A stretch of DNA of 60,000 nucleotides, from positions 20,077,002-20,137,001 of the forward strand of contig NC_049990.1 of the NCBI RefSeq assembly GCF_000003815.2, in the 5' to 3' direction. The stretch comes from Branchiostoma floridae. Lineage: Eukaryota; Chordata; Leptocardii; Amphioxiformes; Branchiostomatidae. The notes below the pieces were generated by a model. It saw only the letters and a program-made list of their open reading frames with translations, ran no database searches and had not been told where the DNA came from. This document shows positions 10,384 through 22,917 of the stretch, piece by piece. Every line of letters begins with the position of its first letter. Positions within the stretch are counted from its first letter, which is position 1. The translations under genes were made by a program, and so were the position numbers.

Positions 10384-13300
10384 CTAAGCAAGGACTTCAC
10401 AGATGTAGTAGTTAGACATTGAGCATGCAACATCATTCCAGTGGCCGTTATGGAAGCCGGGGGAGATGTGAGCACAGTTTTCCCTTGTGCGACCATTTGG
10501 TTCGCCTGTCCCCCATATTCCATCACCAACCAGCAAAGTACCATCATCCCAAACCCACAGCCCCTCTGCCTCTTGATCACTCAGCCCGATCCAGGTGTGT
10601 GCTCTCGTTGTAGCCTTCACGTGATTGGCTAGGAAGTTCTGGGTCTCATTATTCTTCACCGTTGCTAGGCGACCACCTTCTCCGTGACAAGTGGCCTGTG
10701 ACTCGTTGTAGGGTTTCTGGTTAGTGGAGAAGCGGTAACAGGTCCTCTGGAACCGCTGGTAGCCAACAGGGCAATCTGTGGGGGAATAGATTAGAAGTAA
10801 ATATTCGTGCTCTTAACACAGTTTAAGTCTTTCCAACACTTCATCGTACAATTTGAAACCATACACGTCTTTTATAATGACAAAGCTGATCACTAACTAC
10901 TGGACATTCCCCCATAATTTTGTGAGAATTTCCCAACGTCCTTCACAGGCTTTTATAGCATGCAGGCATGTTTTTAAACATTTTTTTTGTTCTCGAATGC
11001 AGAAAGTTTCCATGCTGGCTAGAAGTCATTAGAGAACTTATATGTAGGTGCCCAAATCAGCCCCCTCCCCACCACCAATAACTACAATAGCCAGTGCTGC
11101 AAGAAGTCTGCAAAGGTGGCTATTAGTAAGTTAGAGCTTTTGCAACATTATCTTTAGTAAACAAGGAGACTATTTTTTTGCTTTCTTCTCACCAATGTTT
11201 TGGTGACTGTCTCCAAAACAGGGCAATTCTGACTGGTTCACATTGTACTGCAGGACAGGTGTCGCTGCTCACAGTTCAGGTGCGGTCAAAAAACGTATCT
11301 TTGGTATTCCATCCACCAATGCCTTCAGTAAGACACGAGAGTGCATACAATCATGTATCTGCCAAAAGAAATGATACCTGTGTCCCTGATTCTCCCCTCA
11401 AGCTGTGCAACTCGCTCCCGCAGACTGTCTGTGGTGTTCCTCTGTTCAGCCAAAATATGAGACAGACGGTTGATCTGCAAAATAGTTCCTAACTGTCAGG
11501 CTCAATTGTAATGATACATAAGGTAGGCAACAAACAACATGTCAGATTTCAGAATCTTATAACAGAGGGCTAACAACTCTTGTATGTATGTGTGTGTGTG
11601 TGTGTGTGTGTGTAGAGATAGCTAAATTTATGCCTTTTTTTAAGGGGCATTCCACTCCACACGGGAATGTTATTTTCCGATAGATATTAATTTTAGGAAG
11701 TAATAAATGCATAGTACTTCACATTATAGGATAAAGTACCCAGTGCCACAAAAGCATTCAGTCTTCTACTAAACTCCCGGCCCAGGTACCCTCTAATTGA
11801 ATTAATCCTATGGCTGAATACAGTACAAAACTTTTAGGTAAGGTTAAAAAACTAATTTCAGGATCGCTAAGAAATCTCGTCTTGTTATGTGTTCTTTGCT
11901 ATCTTATGAGCAATTTGCCTTCTCGGTGTGCTTAGCGATCCTCATTTATGCACTACAGTGGAAGCCAGTTAATTGCACCTCGGATAAACGCACACTTCGG
12001 GTAATTGCACGGAATCCCAAAATCCCAAACCGTCTCCCATTCACTCCATTGTTATTGACTTCGCTTATCTGCACGACAAAAAATCACCGACGCCGGATAA
12101 TTGCACGGAAATTTGTCAAACATCGTCAACAAATTGACTAAAAATGCGTGCTTAAAATCGTAAGACACGGTACAAATAAGCCGAAAACGGCCTTTGTGAA
12201 GTCGCTATACTGACAACATGTATGAAATTGTTATTGGAATCAAAAGAAAGCGATATTGTGGGGTCGGCACCATGAAGAGACGCTAAAGGTCGTCAAAGCC
12301 CGCATTACGATTTGGCAGACAACTTGCTGTGACATACTCAATAAAAACTGATCTCTGTCTGTCCATTGTCTAATCACTGTAATTAGGGACGCGGGGAAAT
12401 ACTTATGCAGTGGTTTTATGTTCTTGGCAGCCAGTCGGAAACCGTGACACAGCGACTTGGGGCCTACAGACGGACAAAACACTCGCCTTCGGCGGTGCAA
12501 TGCTTTAGTTTCATGATCAGGAAGCGACATAACGTATACAGTAACTTTCTTTTAGTTTCGATTTCAAGTGCATTGCAGTACGATGTTTCGTGAAGACATG
12601 TATATGACGTCCGGAGCACAACAGGTACAGCACTACTGTAACACGTAAATAAACTGTGCGTTGTACTATCTCCCATACCACCTCTCGGCCCCTCCGACCA
12701 TGGTGATGCGGTCCAAATGACCAACTCCGCATTATCACACAGGCCGGATAATTGCACGGAATTCGCTGGCAAATTGGGTGTGCAATTAAGCGGCTTCCAC
12801 TGTATAAACAAATTGTCTATGCGTATAGGGAATGCACGGGTAGGGTCTGCATGGGTTTAGTGAGTGTCATATTGTTTTACAAAACACACATCGCGCAATT
12901 CATCCCAAGGCAAATTCCACAAAATTCGGCTGATTATGTATTCATTGACACATTATCTATTGGAAAACACCACCACTTTCTGGAATGGAATGCCCCTTGA
13001 ATGATTCCGTACACTTAAGGTGCACTCTTACTGCACTTGCGTCAAGCTTGCGTCACTGCGGGGTTCGTTCACTGCGTCACTGTTTTGTTATTATCTCCAA
13101 TTTTTTATAATTTAGATATTGCGTAATACGTCAAAGTATGACTTAAAAGACGACAAAATACACAAAAGGTAAGGAAATTCGTTCTTTATCTCTGAAATTT
13201 GTTGAGTATCTTTCGAGCCCCGCAGTGACGCAAGCTCATGACGCAAATGCACTGAGAGTGCGCCTTTAAGGGGGGGGGGGGGGGGGGGCTTTAACAAAAT

Positions 13301-14423
13301 AGAGACGTTACGTTACCTCAGAAGGGTCCAAATCGTTTTCAAGCCGGGCGATCTGCACCTGTTGAGCGATCAGCATCGCCTGGATGTCCGCGAGTTGCTG
13401 CAAATTGTCAAGAAACACGACATCGATTGGTTATGGATTGGGGTGGGTACACAAAACCATAGGGAAGTTAAATCCCGGAAATCAAGGACCTTTTATCAGA
13501 TAAAAACTCCCTTGCGGAAGTTGAGCCGCAGATCGTAGCTCTATTGCCCATTTTCTAAGTCTTTCCCAGAATTTGAATCAGGCCCCTTGTTTCCGGGTGA
13601 AGATAAAACCTTTTGCTGTCTTTAAACTGTGTGTCCCAGCGTAGCAGGTACAGGTACGCAGTTTGCCAATATGAAAATGTTTTCCGTATACGTCACATGC
13701 TATCTTGGCGTACCCGGAAATCAAGAATTCAAACGAGCGTGGAGACCAAAAAATCTATTAATTCACGGAAAGTTTGCCAGTATGACAATGTTTTCCGTAT
13801 ACGTCACATGCTATCTTGGCGTACCCGGAAATCAAGAATTCAAACGAGCATGGAGACCAAAAAATCTATGAATTCACGGGTCTGATAGTAAAAAAAGGAA
13901 AAAGCATGCAGAGACACTCCCTCAGTAGTATTCTTGGTTTATCCCTAAACTTCCCGTTCACACCACCATCATTCTACAGAAAGAAGTTAACACGTCCTTC
14001 AAATAAAGTCTCAAAGTTTCACGACCTTGAAAATGTTTTGCAAAAGTCCGTAACGCTAGGTTAAATAGCCATGTCGTGCTTGACTTACCGTACTTTGAAA
14101 TACTACTTGTACTTAATAATGCTATGATAGTTCATATTTTAGCATTTTCTATACGTGTCGTACAGTCTACTATCAGCTATTTGTGACTCAAAAATTAAAA
14201 CTTTTGCAGGTTCTGGTGTAGTGGAAACCTCTACATGTAATTGTTGAACTTGATCACAAGGAAGTAAAGATGGCTCACATACCCCGTCAAAGTTGCAATT
14301 CTGGCTTCCAACGTTCACCACTGGATTACAGACACATTTCTCTTCCGGGCTCCGCCAATTGAGTATTGTTTGCCCGGTGCACTCCATGACAAGAAGAACC
14401 AAACCCATATAAACCATATACAT
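10384..14423 (-). CDS. CTLD-C: secreted C-type lectin, four exons, intact
   Basis: Minus-strand exons 14283-14423, 13317-13397, 11378-11474 and 10384-10775 sum to 711 nt, 236 residues. Residues 1-18 look like a signal peptide. 19-47 is a Cys-bearing linker, 48-74 exon A, 75-106 a coiled-coil neck, and 108-236 the lectin domain. The domain has six Cys in the long-form pattern (108/119, 136/232, 207/224), WIGL at 168, EPN at 198-200 and WND at 219-221. EPN plus WND predicts calcium-dependent mannose-type sugar binding, as in mannose-binding lectins. No membrane segment is seen beyond the signal, so a soluble oligomer is likely. Introns carry a CAGTGG MITE, another MITE and a 111-bp tandem duplication. 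Phases are 0, 0 and 1, as in the sisters. This is the reference copy of the family in this window. Confidence 0.85.
11581..11613. repeat. (TG)n microsatellite
   Basis: A short TG tract in the intron between exon A and exon B of CTLD-C. Confidence 0.9.
11956..12802. mobile_element. MITE with CAGTGGAAGCC termini, TA target duplication (pogo/Tigger-like)
   Basis: The left end CAGTGGAAGCCAGTTAATTG and the right end (reverse complement CAGTGGAAGCCGCTTAATTG) are near-perfect inverted repeats flanked by TA at 11954-11955 and 12803-12804. A subterminal phrase GGATAATTGCACGG recurs inside. It is 847 bp with no transposase frame, and lies in an intron of CTLD-C. Confidence 0.85.
13015..13269. mobile_element. 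MITE with AAGGTGCACTC termini, TTAA flanks
   Basis: The ends are AAGGTGCACTCTTACTGCAC and the reverse complement of GTGCACTGAGAGTGCGCCTT, bounded by TTAA at 13015-13018 and 13266-13269. A related copy lies at 44018-44251 and a partial one at 27975-28170. A 19-G homopolymer (13270-13288) abuts it, between the MITE and exon A of CTLD-C. Confidence 0.75.
13661..13880. repeat. 111-bp direct tandem duplication
   Basis: Two almost identical units start with GTTTGCCA at 13661 and 13772. CTLD-A intron 1 holds a single diverged copy at about 1250-1370, so the duplication arose after the genes separated. It lies in intron 1 of CTLD-C; frames through it are not conserved in CTLD-A. Confidence 0.85.
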
Positions 14424-14890
14424 TGTTGAAATTCTACAATGTACACCCGTACAACGACCTTAATATCCAGACGCTTCAAGGAAGTTAATAGGTATAGTTT
14501 TACTTTTAGTTCTGTGTAGATCTGAAGGTTTGTGTATAATCCTATATCCTGCCTGTTGTTTAGGTTTCTGCTTCAGCCAATGGGCGGCCGTGTTCATTAA
14601 ATTTGCATACCTTTTCAAGTTGCGTCAGCGCCAGGTAACCAGTCAAGCGTTATTGTTTGGGGTATGTGGATCCCTTCGCTTCTCAATTGTCAACATCAAG
14701 GTTGTTTTGTGTTCTACCTAGCAAGACAAAAATTGTGTTTACCAGTGTTATCATGTGTAATAGACCTCCCAAAATCATAAAATGCGATCTTTCGAAGTCA
14801 GTAATTTTTGACAATTTACAATTGCAGAGGAGGTGGGTTTATCTAAAGACTGCACGTAAGATACTCCTCAGTTCCGTAGAGCAACCAATA
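14424..14890 (-). promoter_or_regulatory. Conserved upstream block of CTLD-C
   Basis: Octamer ATTTGCAT at 14601-14608 and CCAAT at 14577-14581, with the shared GGATCC...CTTCTCAATTGTC stretch upstream. The 5' untranslated region is probably within 14424-14540. No strict TATA box is clear. Confidence 0.5.
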
Positions 14891-15830
14891 GATGTCTTAT
14901 TGTTGATGGCTGTGATTCGTTATTGGATACAACATAACTCCTTTAGTTGAAACCAAATTCCTGTCAGATAATACGCACCTGGCCAAGAGAAAGTGATTGT
15001 AAGGTTAGTGAAGAAGTCTCTTATATTCAAGCAGATATTTTTTACCAATATTGTTTTTTTCGCGATCTGATTTGGAATCAGCAGTGGACGTCATCCATAA
15101 GATTTACTTGCTGTCGCCTTACCTTCAGACGATGTTTTGGCATCGATTCGTCCCCTTCGATTGTGCACGCGACAAAGGGCTACCTTGCTACAGCCGGGAA
15201 TGATGTATTGGCTGCGATAGAGTCTATATTGTCACCATCTTAGCTTCTTCGTACACATTTGAAGACCTTTCTACTCCTTCGTGTGATACAGAAGTGTTGT
15301 CCATACGGTGGAAACTTCTATTTTTCGTTCAACACTTCGAGGAAGTGGCTTTCGTTCAACACTTCAAGATGAGAGGACAGGATTGGACATAAGTGTCATA
15401 TTGTGTTTCCACGTCAATTGTACTGACTGATCTACCAAGCGCTCGTGTAAAGTCGCAAACAGCCAAAGTTGAATGAATGTATCAAGTGATATCGTAATAA
15501 GTCTGAAGATTAACGTCCCTTATGGAGTACTAGTAACTGGACCGAAACTAAGGCACGGGAGAAACTATGGTGCTATTCATGATGTATGGGGAAATGAGAG
15601 TGGTATATGAAATATATGGCATTTTGCGATTGGTATTTTGTTATTTTGCACAAATAGACTAACTTCTGAGGGAAGAAGAATTTGATGTTAGGTCGAAGAT
15701 ACACGTTCCGACGTTAATTCATTACAAAAGTATATCTAGTCCACGGTTGCGTAATTATGACGTCATCAATTTGATTAAATGGGCTGAACCCATGAAAAAA
15801 GGTTATTCCCAGATAACATCAAGGTATACA
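14891..15830. other. Spacer without recognisable gene
   Basis: Lies between the lectin cluster and the left arm of the inverted duplication. Short frames (such as 14947-15243) show no domain, signal peptide or paralogue in the window. Nothing convincing is seen. Confidence 0.5.
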
Positions 15831-17777
15831 AAAAAAAATGTGGCCGTAGCATATGCATATCTGGTATCCATCCCGCAAACTCACGAAATTGCTGAGGTAT
15901 CGATGTTAAGGAATATATACAAGCTTTTCAATGAAGGGTTGTACATTTTGTATCACCAAATGATTTCAAGATGTTCTACATGATGTTTTTTTTCTATTGA
16001 AGAATAGCCAAGATCATTTCTCGATTCACAAGGGCTCTCGTGTTTGGGTATCACCCTAATTATGACACGGTGACATAACAATTATAGGCAAAATGATGGT
16101 CAGATAAGCAATATATCTGTGCAAGGTAACTTTATTAAGGTGATTGGAAGCATTCGCTTTTGCCATCACCAGACACAGACAAATTAAGTTCTTGTGGCCA
16201 GATCTACAAACTCTGGTTCAACTTGGAAATCAAAAGGTTTCTTGCATGGACTACTCAGATGTTTTCAAGATTAAAGAATAAATAAATGTCACCATGGCTA
16301 CAGGAGTTCTAAATCGCCCGAGTATTGAATTTTATCACGTCACACATTTGTAAAATACTCTCTATTTTACTTAGTACAATCCATTTACAACATTCAAATT
16401 TCATAGATGAGTTTTATACAAACCGATACGAACCCATGCCTTATTCATGTGCATGTTTCAGCTTTGCTTACCATCATCATCATCGCCTTTTTGCTTATTT
16501 TTATTTGTTTATTCTTAGCTTGCTATCGAAAATTGATAGCAATTATATTACGATAAAATCATTAAAGTTCCATTACTAAAACATTCCATATCAAATCACA
16601 TACAAAACTAATTTTGATACTTAAATACGTCTTGGTAACGAAAAAATAAAGGAATTAACCACACCCATTGTGCAATGTACAATTACGTAAATACCATAAA
16701 GCGTTTAAAGAATGTTACAGTGTTATCATCATGTCGATAGACATTAGACCTCAGTAACGACGGTGCGGATAAAGTTCAAACGGCTCGCAAACATCCGCCA
16801 GCCAATCCGCCATGAAAATTGATGGTGGGAATATAGTTGTTTTTTTCCTGGTCAAATGGGTAGAAATCCTGCAATTTTTGAGGTGGGTGTGACAGGGGAG
16901 GGTTTCTACTTTCTGATTGGGGCCAAAATGTTGAGTTTTTGTGGTTGTCATGGGATATAAAGTTGGGACTTTTTGTCCTAGCACAGGGCCTCCTCACTGA
17001 GCTGTGGTGCGGTTTTGAGGTCAATGGTCATTTTGTAGTTTTCCGGAAGTCCGTGCCGATAGATTCATGGCGACATGCATGTGCTTTTTTGAATAGCTGA
17101 GCATGAGATGACGGGCTTTTATATGAGGGTATGTTTGTGTGAATTAACGTCAGAAAGTTGAGTTATTGACAGTTGCTTTCTCCTCTTTTTTTTTGCGTAG
17201 GAAACCATTGTTAAGAGGCTGTATATTCAAGGACTGGCGGGTGCTCTGTAACAAGAGATCGGAGGGCCTTATATCTTCATTAAAATATTTTGAGAGCTTA
17301 AATTTACAAAATGTTATACAAAAGAATTCCACACATTTACGAAAGCTATGCATTGATGTTTGAATCAAACCACTTTACACATGCTACGACAAGAAAAAAT
17401 GTCCTTGTTACTGAGTATGAAGTTCCTGTCATTAAGCACAATATGAATATAAATTCCTCCATAAATATGCAAATCAAGTTCTCACGTTGGTCATCAAATA
17501 ATTGAAAGTAACCTACAGGTCAAAAACACGAAAATTCATAATCTTTTTTCTGCCCATTGGCCCAAACAACGGGACCACGTGCTCGTCCAAAACACCACAT
17601 ATCAGAGTAGAAAGTTCAGATGCAGTACTACTAAGGTACAAGGGAGCCCAAAGTCTAATTGTTTTAAGGTCTTCTCAACACCGAACATTTATCAAGACAA
17701 TTTATGCCTTCTCTGGTTATGATCTTTACAGACGGACATATAAATTCTGCCGAAAACAACCTTCTTGGCAAAGGTAT

Positions 17778-20700
17778 TTACGGAAATAAAGTATGGCGTG
17801 GAAAAATTGTTACAATTGGGTTTTTGGTCTTCCTTGTAGTCACCACCAACTGTCCGTCGGGTCCTACAGCAATGTCCCATGGTAATCTAACCTCAACGAC
17901 GGTGCGGACATACGTCCCATTGTATCTGTACATGTCTACCCTGTGTGCCACGCTCCCTATGATGATGTTCCCCAAACTGTCTCTGTAGACACCTTGTGGA
18001 TAATCAGTACCCATGCCTTTTGCCTTCCATAGGATCCTGAACAGCAGATGTCCAGTGTGATTGTACACGTGAACTCCAACCCCTTCTGCCGTAATTATAT
18101 TACCTTCTTTGTCCGATGTAACGCACCTGGCTAACTTCAATGATTTGAACCTTCTATCATACAAGGAGTCGTCTGGTGAAAAGATATAGATATCAGTGTC
18201 CGCAGCAACAATGACTTTGTTGTTAACCGCGTCAAAGGTAGCGCTTACCAAGTATTTATATGTGCATGGTAGCAAGTTTGCGCTGTTGAGTGCGGGTTGA
18301 CCTTCTCGATTGTACTTAACTAACACACATTTTTCCCGACGCTTTGAGTCAACGACGAAACCCACTACCCATACATTTCCCTTTCCGTCAATGGTGACAT
18401 CGGTAGGGTACATCGTTTTTGCAGTTACACCGGGTACTACCGCTGGGAAGAGGCGGAGAAAGGTCCCGTTCATGCCGAAGACCTGGATCCGACTGTTGCC
18501 TCCATCAGCTACAAATATTTCATTGTATCTGGACACAACCACTCTAGTAAAACCTTTAAACTTCCCTGGGCCTTTTCCCTTCCCACCGAAAGTGATCTTC
18601 TTCTTCGAGTTCACGATACTGCCGGCCATGCCACGGCTTTCTGTAATAATACAATTGGCCATGGAACTTAAACCGAAGATACAAATATTGTATTCCTTTA
18701 AGTTAATGATGTTAACAATCAAGGTGTTGACGCACAGTAAGTAAATGTCAACATTGCTCATTTAGGTAGTTGTAATTATGAGCCCAGGTGTTCAGTCACG
18801 TTCATTTCCATACAGACTAAAGTAAACAAACAAACAAACAAACAGCTTAGAAGCTACCACTCCCATAACCAGGTGTATAAATTAAACAGCGCTAAATACA
18901 TGTGTCTATCAAATATCAAAATTCCATTCTATCTTTTTGTTAAAGATGACATACCCTTATGCGTGGATGGTGTCGGTGTAAGTACACCATTGGTGTAAAC
19001 GTCCGATTCTGGTTTGCTTGTGCCAAAGGGCATAGAACTAGTCGTTTGGCGGGTGGACATCCTTGTTGATGTAAAAGTCGTTAGCATTGTTGTAGATGGC
19101 GTGTGGTGTGGCGTCTCTAAGGGGTCTACCTTAGGTGTAGAAGCTACAGATAGCACAACAGATTGGATTGTAAGGTTCGTGTGGTAACTTTAACTGAATA
19201 TATTCTTTCATATAAGTTTCATCTATTCTTTCTATAAGTTTCATCAGCTTGGTCACTGAACATTCAAGTTTTATGAACTTCGAATAGAATGGTAGGTTTA
19301 TTCATACATACACATACACACATACATACATAGGATATACTTTAACAAAATTTCGGCCTGATTGAGTGTAAAATAATGTTGTTATGTTCAACTAATATAT
19401 GTGTATTTCAATTTTAAAGTTATGGATGCTAATAATTTAAAGATTATATTCAGCAATTCATTAATTGTAAACATGAAGTAACTCTAAATGTAGCAACACA
19501 TAATTTACATGTTGTCTCTCCTTAGCCTACCCAATTTGATGCTAAATCAAATCACCTTGGGAGCTGTTAGAGATCGCAGACATTGTGGCCTCTTGCATGT
19601 TCCCGGAAGTTGATGTTAATCTTGTATCCCCGAATCCACCACTATCAGCCAAAGCCTGTTACGGGAATTCAATACACAAATACAACATTTATGAGAATCT
19701 GTCTAAGATTTTGAATCATTTTTCAAATGGTAGATAGCCCATAGAAAGTAGGTGCTAAGCTGGTTTTATTGTCTGCAGGTGTATATTTCTAGAATATGTG
19801 AATGGCTTTTAATTATTATCATGCCACTGAATCACTACAAAATGTAATAACATGTTACAATAAATGGTGAATCTATGATGTATATTATAAACTACTGTAA
19901 TATAAAATAACGTAATCTACGTTAGAACTCCTCTAGCATGTGAAAATACTGTGTAGATTATTTTGAAAGTCAAACAAATTAATTTTTTTCATATTTAGAT
20001 ATCTCAGATAGAATGGCAAAAAACGGCTACAAACTCTCGCCGTAACATAGAATTGACTCCACCAACCGATGTAAGTCTTACATTGGAGAAACTAAACGTT
20101 CTCTACCAGATTCTTGGAACATAGGTCATCCAGTTTTTTGTTATCAGAGATTTCACACCATATTCATGTGAATTCCAGTGGCTCACAGTTTTGTTAGGGT
20201 GTTAACATTTTGAATATTTGGTAAGATTAGTAACGTAGGTCATCTACACCAGAGCCCACCAACATTCTAGATCTCTTTCCCGAGACGGGGGGCGATATGA
20301 GCCACCAACGACATTTAACTTCACACTTGTCATAATTCCATGTGTTCAAAGTGTTCGGGTCATAAAGCTGTAGAAAATTCAAGGAATTCAGACGAAATTT
20401 GTATTAGTGCAATTTATTTTTTTGAGTGGAAAAGAGTAAACAAAATCCCGAAATCATTTTCTAAGTCGAACTTAAACGCACTTTCAAACCAACATTCTTT
20501 GCAGTGTGCATAATGTTTTATTGAAATATATCTCCCAAAAACAATTTCAAAAGACTTATATATCAATGCTTATCAACAAAGAAAAGCAAAATTTAGGCTT
20601 ACCTTTTGAGAATTATGGATGTTGGTGTTGATGTATAACCCAATAAAAAGGCAGCACGTGATCAACATCGCACATAAGATAGCTACTGATGCAACAACGT

Positions 20701-21766
20701 TCATGTGCCGACAAGTTAACCCTGCAAAATATCACAACAGTTTCAAGGCGTTGGCAGAGATCTTGAACCGAAAACAGCAAGGCAAAATAATAAACTTTGA
20801 GATAATGTTGACCAGATTCATCTTTCCTGCTTATTTTTTTCCAGTACGAGGGCACCAGTGACACTATACTTAATTCAAAACAGAATGGCATACATGCAGA
20901 ACCAAATTACACCAAATTTCTTCTATATGATTTGAAAAAAAAATCAAATTTTGATCCATTGTCAGATCCATATGTATGTCATTTCCTAGTTTGAAAACAA
21001 AAGCATGATAAGAAAGCACATGAAACAGGGGTAAGTAATGCTTTTTATCAACAAGAATTCGGAGAGCTCATATCTCATGAAATATTCTGATTATGAAAAT
21101 TACTTTCGCATGCTTTGTTATGTCAACCTTTTACAAACTTACGCAGATCACAATATTGAAAATCCGATCATCTACAACAGAATAATGACAATTTAGCATT
21201 GATTATAAAAATTATGGACATTTTCAGAATGAATATCTTCTAATTTTTGCCTCCCAGAAACTGCATAGGTCACATACACACTCCCGGTCACATGGATTTG
21301 ACCGGATTATGAAATATTCAAATAATTCCTATTTTGCGTGATTTACACTTTGTTGTGTTCATCTTCTACCAAAGATATCTGCAAACTAAATATCATGAAA
21401 ATATGCCATTTCTTTTGTACCGTTATTCTCCTCGGAAGATTGTGACAAAAATGCCCCTGCAGATCCAGAGCAAGCTGCTAGGGAGACCAAGCACACACCA
21501 CGTCTTTGAAACATCACAAGATATCTGCCTTAAAAAAATCAAGACCATGACATGTCCAGGTCAAAAAATACAAAACGTGAGTTCTGCTGCAGTACCAAGG
21601 TTACTTGGGGCCTCAAAATGAATCTTGACCATGATCTTTGCAACACCTACCAACACACCAAATATCATTGCAATCCACCCAGAGATTTTTGAGTTATGCT
21701 GACCACAAATGAATCCGGAACCAAACACACACACACATACACACACACGCACACACACACACAGAG

Positions 21767-21797
<31 letters not shown>

Positions 21798-21820
21798 CGC
21801 ACACACATACACACACACAG

Positions 21821-21864
<44 letters not shown>

Positions 21865-22795
21865 CCCAAATAATATTTCCATTTTGTCATGATATAAAGA
21901 GTAGACATTTCTTACCGTTAGCTGCTTGTTTTGGAATTCTCGGCACGTATAACGGGTTAGACACCAGGAAGTTCTCCGGATTTTGAGGCTGTGCACCATT
22001 CTCCGGATTTTGAGGCTGTGCACCAATCTCCGGATTTTGAGGCTGTGTAACATTTTCAGAATTTGTAGGATGTGCACAATTCTTCTGTGCATTATTTTGG
22101 CGCATCGATGAGTGACACTCAGCTTCTTCATGCGTAAGATTCGGGCACATATACGAAATAATATAAGATTCTATGGTCTCATTATCTGAGGCGACGTCGA
22201 CAATATTTGGATGTTGGTTGTTGGTTCTCCGGCGCAGTAACTCATTTTCCTGTCGTAGGACTGTAACAACTATGTCCGCGTTACATCCCTTCAAGTTCAA
22301 AGGTCTGTCTTTGCTGTTGCTTGAAGCTGTTTTCGTCTCGTCCAATGTCTCTTTTACCTCCTGCTCTTCTGAATTTGTCTCCAGAAACCCTTTGTGATCC
22401 TCGTCTCTGTGCTCGACAGGGCTGATGCTGTTATCCTGTCCGCTTCTAGCCTCGGACACAGTTTTGGCGGTTTGGTCATGGCTACCTCTTCGCCGGTATA
22501 TAAGTGAACAGGCCTGGTCACAAGGATTCAGAGAATAACACTGAGTACAGGACTCGGCCCCACATTTGGCGGTAAGATCATCGCCATCTCTTCTCCCGTA
22601 TATACGAGAACAGGCCTGGTCACAGGGATTCAGAGAATAGCACTGCCTGCAGGACTTCAAGGACGAAACCTTCGTGCAGGGATGCATGGAATAGCACTGA
22701 GAGCAGGGATCCCCATCACTGCTAGCTTGCCTACGGACGCTTCCTTCAGCCATGTTTGCATCCCCCTTTGCTTCCATCATATCCTCTTCTGACAT
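17778..22795 (-). CDS. NHL-1: type II membrane protein with Cys repeats, stalk and NHL propeller
   Basis: Minus-strand exons 21916-22795, 20603-20721, 19556-19655, 18955-19143 and 17778-18640 sum to 2151 nt, 716 residues, with phases 1, 0, 1, 1. The start is the MSEED methionine: upstream text is not in frame in NHL-3. Residues 1-293 have no signal peptide and carry three CxQCYSxxPC repeats (31-40, 49-58, 83-92), an acidic region and a run of QPQNPENGA nonapeptides. Residues 302-324 are a single hydrophobic helix. About 334-430 is a Thr/Ser/Pro-rich stalk, mucin-like. 430-716 is an NHL-type beta-propeller ([37 protein letters not shown]). NHL propellers bind proteins or RNA; after a type II helix it would face outside. 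No RING or B-box is present, so this is not a TRIM protein. Function is unknown. Confidence 0.8.
21060..21890. repeat. Dispersed element with (CA)n core in NHL-1 intron 1
   Basis: Contains TATTCTGATTATG, GACCATGACATGTCCAGGTC, CTGCTGCAGTACCAA and a long CA tract (21725-21864). The same chain occurs at 52860-53700, in pieces at 42340-42500 and 43560-43840, and inverted in NHL-2 intron 1 (about 27830-28600). It is a repeat family with an internal microsatellite; no coding capacity is seen. Confidence 0.65.
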
Positions 22796-22901
22796 TTTGT
22801 CCATGGACAGCCTTGGTGTGAGCTCTTTGCGATGCGGTCGTCTGGCAGCTCTTGATAATATGACATACACGTACCTGATGTGTGGATGAGATATCTCCAA
22901 G

Positions 22902-22908
22902 TTATATA
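22902..22908 (-). promoter_or_regulatory. TATA box of NHL-1
   Basis: TATATAA on the minus strand, 107 nt before the ATG. NHL-2 has it at 107 nt and NHL-3 at 108 nt. Conserved spacing supports a core promoter. Confidence 0.6.
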
Positions 22909-22917
22909 GCATATTAT

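Noticed and set aside
12464-12811. Minus-strand frame of 115 codons inside the 11956-12802 element, as a possible transposase.
   Set aside because: It lacks any DDE or helix-turn-helix signature and runs through the terminal repeat.
19144-19187. Extending the NHL stalk exon to the AG before TTACCACACG.
   Set aside because: It would enter in phase 2 after a phase 1 donor and break the frame in all three genes. The AG before CTTCTACACC restores phase 1 in each.
21561-21908. Long Cys/Val or Thr/His frames over CA/TG tracts (also near 42.2, 48.6 and 53.6 kb).
   Set aside because: Pure microsatellite translation open in several frames at once.
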